Part shown: in pieces, positions 6,028 to 9,096 of the stretch
Numbering within the stretch: the stretch's first letter is position 1
How the letters are laid out: every line of letters starts with the position of its first letter
Source of the DNA: a bacterium
GTDB lineage: Bacteria > Latescibacterota > UBA2968
Direction: 5' to 3'
Assembly: GCA_027296045.1 (NCBI GenBank)
Contig: JAPUJS010000088.1
Coordinates: 1-9,096, forward strand
Length of the DNA stretch: 9,096 nucleotides
Notes under the pieces: generated by a model
Databases searched by the model: none
Told to the model about the DNA's origin: nothing
Seen by the model: only the letters and a program-made list of their open reading frames with translations
Translations under genes and position numbers: made by a program

Positions 6028-7167
6028 GGCTTCAACCGGGTCAGACGGAATCGTAGTGGTCGGCTGATCCTGTGTTTCTGTGATAAAGGCAATGTCAGAA
6101 GGTGGCAGACCTGTTGCAATCGGCCCGGCCACCAGGAGATCGGTTTGGGTGTCATAAACTCGAAAGCCGGCAGAGGCCGGATCGGTAAAACTCCCCTGAT
6201 CCGCTACATACAGCCGACCGTTGAGAATACCCAGATCGGGAACGAATCCTCCCGAGATACCGCTCAGCCCGGCCGACACCGTTTTGGCACTTGCGTCAAA
6301 AGGTCTCACAGTGTTGGCAAACGTGGCGTCCGAAACCACCGCGTATCCTTTCTGGTTGGCCCCCACTGCAAGCGCTCCCGGGTTGCCACCCAGCTCCGTT
6401 CCTCCGACCACCACCCCTTCGCTGGTATTTTCCGCCAGATTCAACACCTCAATTCCACCATCCTCGAACTCCGTAAAACTGCCCACACAGGACAGGTAAA
6501 ACTTACCTTGGACTTGAAAGGCATCCGTCGGATTTTTGAGTGCCAGCACGATGCCCTGCACACCCGCCTCATTGGCGTTCATATCCTTCAAAGCATCGGT
6601 GTTCACATCCACCACAGCGACTTCGCTCCGGTCGGTTGGCGCAAATCCGTTATTTCGGTCCAACCGCTGGCACAGCACATACAATTGTTCCTGCCAGATA
6701 GCCATCTGAGACATTTCCGGAATCCCGTCGCTGTCTGCAAACCCCGAAAGATCCACACTGCCCAGCGAATCTCCCGTGGAAGGATTCACCATCAATAAAT
6801 GGGTAGACTCATATCGCGTCACATATGCTTTGGAATCGCTCACAAATGCAATCGCCTGCGGATTGGTCCCATTGCCCACCGAGAATTGACGTTCCGGCTT
6901 GCTCAGGTCTTCTGGATTCAGCACCAGGATGTTGTCCTGTCCCAGGCGGTTAATGACATAGACCCTGCCGTTGTAGAACTGCACCCCGGCATCGCTGTGA
7001 ATATTCAACACATTCTCGGTGGCCACAAAGGTTTCCAGATCCACCACAGCGATACTCCCACTGCTGAAGTCCGTCGTGGTCAATATCGCCCGGTCTGCTG
7101 CTTCCACACCTGTAGCGATCAGACACAGGATCAAAATCCCACCCCAGAACCGCGTATCACAACACAT
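5845..7167 (-). CDS. Secreted beta-propeller protein with dockerin-like tail, BtuG-like by context
   Basis: This 440-residue exported protein sits between the receptor gene and cobO. Residues 1-23 form a signal peptide (Arg6, hydrophobic WGGILILCLIATG, likely cut after VEA). There is no proper lipobox: Cys16 is preceded by Leu-Ile-Leu. Residues about 25-360 contain repeated units of a YncE/lactonase-like beta-propeller, for example SGSIAVVDLETF, GRVYVINRLGQDNILVLNP, KAYVTRYESTHLLMVNPSTG, SEVAVVDVNTD, GGIEVLNLAEN, KGYAVVSDATF and GRLYVADQGSF. A TTTIPSD linker leads to residues 381-440, with two calcium-type loops starting at Asp382 (DFSGDGTVDFND) and Asp415 (DITQDGKVDFAD), each followed by FLxFAQxFG. 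The start has AGGGAGGG 5 bases upstream. In Bacteroides, BtuG is a propeller that binds B12 very tightly over BtuB; gene order suggests the same role here, but this is inference. Confidence 0.85.
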   Translation of the reverse strand: MCCDTRFWGGILILCLIATGVEAADRAILTTTDFSSGSIAVVDLETFVATENVLNIHSDAGVQFYNGRVYVINRLGQDNILVLNPEDLSKPERQFSVGNGTNPQAIAFVSDSKAYVTRYESTHLLMVNPSTGDSLGSVDLSGFADSDGIPEMSQMAIWQEQLYVLCQRLDRNNGFAPTDRSEVAVVDVNTDALKDMNANEAGVQGIVLALKNPTDAFQVQGKFYLSCVGSFTEFEDGGIEVLNLAENTSEGVVVGGTELGGNPGALAVGANQKGYAVVSDATFANTVRPFDASAKTVSAGLSGISGGFVPDLGILNGRLYVADQGSFTDPASAGFRVYDTQTDLLVAGPIATGLPPSDIAFITETQDQPTTTIPSDPVEAADFSGDGTVDFNDFLFFAQNFGKSSDDSDFNARIDITQDGKVDFADFLAFAQQFGKQVGG

Positions 7168-7172
7168 GTCTG

Positions 7173-7180
7173 CCCTCCCT
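7173..7180 (-). promoter_or_regulatory. Ribosome binding site of the propeller gene
   Basis: AGGGAGGG on the minus strand lies 5 bases before the ATG at 7167, inside the 20-base gap after the receptor stop codon. It indicates efficient re-initiation within one transcript. Confidence 0.75.
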
Positions 7181-7187
7181 ATTTCTG

Positions 7188-9096
7188 TTAAAATGGTTTC
7201 TGAACCGTAAGAAAATAGGACCGCCCTGGAAGGGGGTACCCCCAGAGATCTGCCACCTGATTATTCAGCAAATTCTTGGCCTCCACCGTGAAACGGAAAT
7301 GTGCAAAACCCGTCCATCGGATGCCAGTATTGTGAATATGCCGGGCAGGAATCGGTCTCAGATTTGCCCGATCCAGAAAATTGCCGTCTTCAAACGTATA
7401 TTCGTAAAAAACCGCCGCATCTCCCAATTGCAAAGCACCGTTGGCCTGGGCTTCATGGGCCGGACGATTGGGCAACTGCTTTCCCTGACGGTGGAGAAAC
7501 CGGGAGCGATCCAGCGCCCGCTGAAAGGTATAATTCCCGGACAGAGACAGCCAGTCAAACACCCTACCCTGGGCGGTCCATTCCATCCCCCGAACCCTCG
7601 CCTTGCCGATGTTGGAAGACCGGGACACCCCTTGAGAAATTTGCACGAACTGAATCAACTGGCTATATCGGTGCTCGAAAATCGCAGCTTCCAGGCTCCC
7701 CGTTTCCCCTTCCAGACGGATACCCGCGTCCCAGACAACCCCTTTCTCGGCCTCTAAACTGGTATTGCCTACCACCCCGCCTCGATCCCCAAACAATTCA
7801 TAAAACGTGGGAGCGCGGTGGCTTTTCCCCACATTGGCCTTGAACCAGGCCCAGGGCGTCAGATCCAGCCTCAAACCTGCCCGCAAGGTCACAAGCCGCC
7901 CCGAGGTAGTGGTGACGGGAACAAGCGGGGAAAGCAGGTAGGGATTTTCTTCGGCGACCCGATCCCGACGGAAAGATATGTTTGCAGAAGTGGAAACCAC
8001 CCCCCAATCTCCCGGTGCGGTCCAATCCAGAGCGGTCCTCCCCTCCAGGGTCCATCGGCTGCTTTCAAAAAAATTCGCCTGATTTCGAATGCGCTCCCTT
8101 GGCAGGAAAGTGTCCCGACGAACTTCCCCTTCAACCGAAATCACGTGCCCCCCTGGCCAGACGCTCTGTAGCCGACTATCGAAACCCAGACTTCTTGTCC
8201 GATACACATTATCCTGCCGACCAATCCCGATTTCGCCCTGAGGATCTTGAAACGCTTCGCTCTGATGTGTCCAGAAAATCCGTTGTCGAAAGAAAAGTGC
8301 TTCCCACAGTTCGGGCGCCTCCACCGTAAACTCGGTCAAACTCCGAAATGTATTCAACCGTGCCTGACGGGACTGATTGTTGCTGATCCCCGGGATTCCG
8401 AGATGCTTCCAGTACAGGTTTTCCTGTCCTTTCACACGCCATCCCCCCCGGGAGCGATAGGCCCACTTTCCCAGCAGGCTGGCTGCAACAAAATCACTAT
8501 TTTGACGATTCGCCAATGCATCATCATCGGGGTTGTATTCTGTACCATTGTCGTCTAAAAAAAGAAAATCGCTGTCGCTTGCCGTGTAATCTGCTAAAAC
8601 CAGAAACTCGTGTGCACCATGTTCGCGTGCAACCATGGCATTCAAGCCCCGGGTATCAAACGCCCCCCAGGACCCGCTGCCTCCCCACCTGACACCACCC
8701 TTCCCTCGCAAGGTTCGAATATGGACAGTCCCCCCCATGCCGTTTCCACCTGCTGCCGCCCCCCGATAAACTTCCACCTGTGCCACCTGTGCCAACGGTA
8801 AATTACCCAGGTTAACCCCCCCACCCAGCGTCGAATGGAGCGGAATTCCGTCCAGATAAATCTCGACCTGTTCGGCAGAAGCCCCCCGTATGGATACAGT
8901 ACTGAACGCCCCCAAGCCCCCCAGTCGCTTGACCTGCACCCCAGTTGCAGAAGCCAGCACGTCGGATACAGAAACTGCCCGGCCGTCAAAATCACTGCGA
9001 TCCAACACGGTTACAAAGGCCGGATTGCGGTGAAGACTGGCCTGCCCTACTGGATCTGCAGTCACCTCCAGGGTTTCCAGGGCGAACACCCTCGGC
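7188..9096 (-). CDS. btuB: TonB-dependent outer-membrane receptor, probable corrinoid receptor (BtuB-like), 5' end missing
   Basis: This outer-membrane beta-barrel imports a scarce substrate with energy from TonB-ExbB-ExbD. The frame runs to the window edge, so the start and signal peptide lie beyond 9096. The GTG at 9089 is internal, since the visible protein begins with PRVFALETLEVTADP, whose ETLEVTA is a TonB box very like the DTLVVTA of E. coli BtuB. The plug follows: DVLASATGVQVKRLGG, STVSIRGASAEQVEIYLDGIPL, NLGNLPLAQVAQVEVYRGAA and GGTVHIRT. The rest is barrel, with the NVGKSHRAPTFYELFGD segment common in such receptors, then KNLLNNQVADLWGYPLPGRSYF and a terminal Phe as barrel-assembly signal. 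At least 636 residues are visible. Assignment to corrinoids rests mainly on the operon: it is 20 bases ahead of the propeller gene and cobOUTS follow. A siderophore role is the main alternative. Confidence 0.88.
   Translation of the reverse strand, partial: PRVFALETLEVTADPVGQASLHRNPAFVTVLDRSDFDGRAVSVSDVLASATGVQVKRLGGLGAFSTVSIRGASAEQVEIYLDGIPLHSTLGGGVNLGNLPLAQVAQVEVYRGAAAGGNGMGGTVHIRTLRGKGGVRWGGSGSWGAFDTRGLNAMVAREHGAHEFLVLADYTASDSDFLFLDDNGTEYNPDDDALANRQNSDFVAASLLGKWAYRSRGGWRVKGQENLYWKHLGIPGISNNQSRQARLNTFRSLTEFTVEAPELWEALFFRQRIFWTHQSEAFQDPQGEIGIGRQDNVYRTRSLGFDSRLQSVWPGGHVISVEGEVRRDTFLPRERIRNQANFFESSRWTLEGRTALDWTAPGDWGVVSTSANISFRRDRVAEENPYLLSPLVPVTTTSGRLVTLRAGLRLDLTPWAWFKANVGKSHRAPTFYELFGDRGGVVGNTSLEAEKGVVWDAGIRLEGETGSLEAAIFEHRYSQLIQFVQISQGVSRSSNIGKARVRGMEWTAQGRVFDWLSLSGNYTFQRALDRSRFLHRQGKQLPNRPAHEAQANGALQLGDAAVFYEYTFEDGNFLDRANLRPIPARHIHNTGIRWTGFAHFRFTVEAKNLLNNQVADLWGYPLPGRSYFLTVQKPF

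Noticed and set aside
6145..6798. Plus-strand open frame of 217 codons opposite the propeller gene
   Set aside because: Its composition is low in hydrophobic-core patterns and no motif is seen. The opposite strand encodes a signal peptide, propeller repeats and calcium loops in one frame.
9087..9089. GTG at 9089 as a true start of the receptor
   Set aside because: The frame continues to the window edge, and the TonB box follows within a few codons, so a signal peptide must lie upstream.

Overview
The window looks like chromosomal DNA from a Gram-negative (diderm), probably uncultured environmental bacterium. A TonB-dependent outer-membrane receptor shows the outer membrane. The C-terminal tandem calcium-loop domain of the neighbouring secreted protein (repeat pattern FxDFLxFAQxFG) resembles tails I associate with candidate phyla such as Latescibacterota or Poribacteria. 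That placement is recalled from familiarity with the pattern and was not searched. There is no phage, insertion sequence, CRISPR array, tRNA or rRNA in the window.

Left part, plus strand (1-2166). This is the end of a carbohydrate-type gene set: the C-terminal ~359 residues of an ABC-transporter solute-binding protein, then, after 51 bases, a complete Gfo/Idh/MocA-family NAD(P)-dependent oxidoreductase. The permeases, if present, lie upstream of the window.

Middle (2167-2846). Two convergent transcription units meet in an AT-rich stretch holding a perfect 40-base palindrome, which fits best as the terminator of the minus-strand unit. Next on the minus strand is crcB (fluoride channel). Between crcB and cobS is a short reading frame that looks like the C-terminus of a c-type cytochrome without its haem-binding half, probably a gene remnant.

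Right part, minus strand (2847-9096). This is a compact corrinoid (vitamin B12) uptake and salvage operon, read right to left: TonB-dependent receptor of BtuB type (5' end off the window), a secreted beta-propeller protein with a dockerin-like tail, cobO, cobU, cobT and cobS. Gaps are about 20 bases or genes overlap. The logic is: the receptor and propeller capture corrinoid at the surface, CobO adenosylates it, CobU activates adenosylcobinamide to the GDP form, CobT activates the lower-ligand base, and CobS joins the two. Any cobalamin riboswitch would lie upstream of the receptor gene, beyond position 9096.

The most interesting item is the BtuB/beta-propeller pair. Its arrangement resembles the Bacteroides BtuB-BtuG corrinoid-capture system, but the propeller lacks a clear lipobox and carries a dockerin/EF-hand-like C-terminal module, so it may be a differently anchored analogue in a different phylum.
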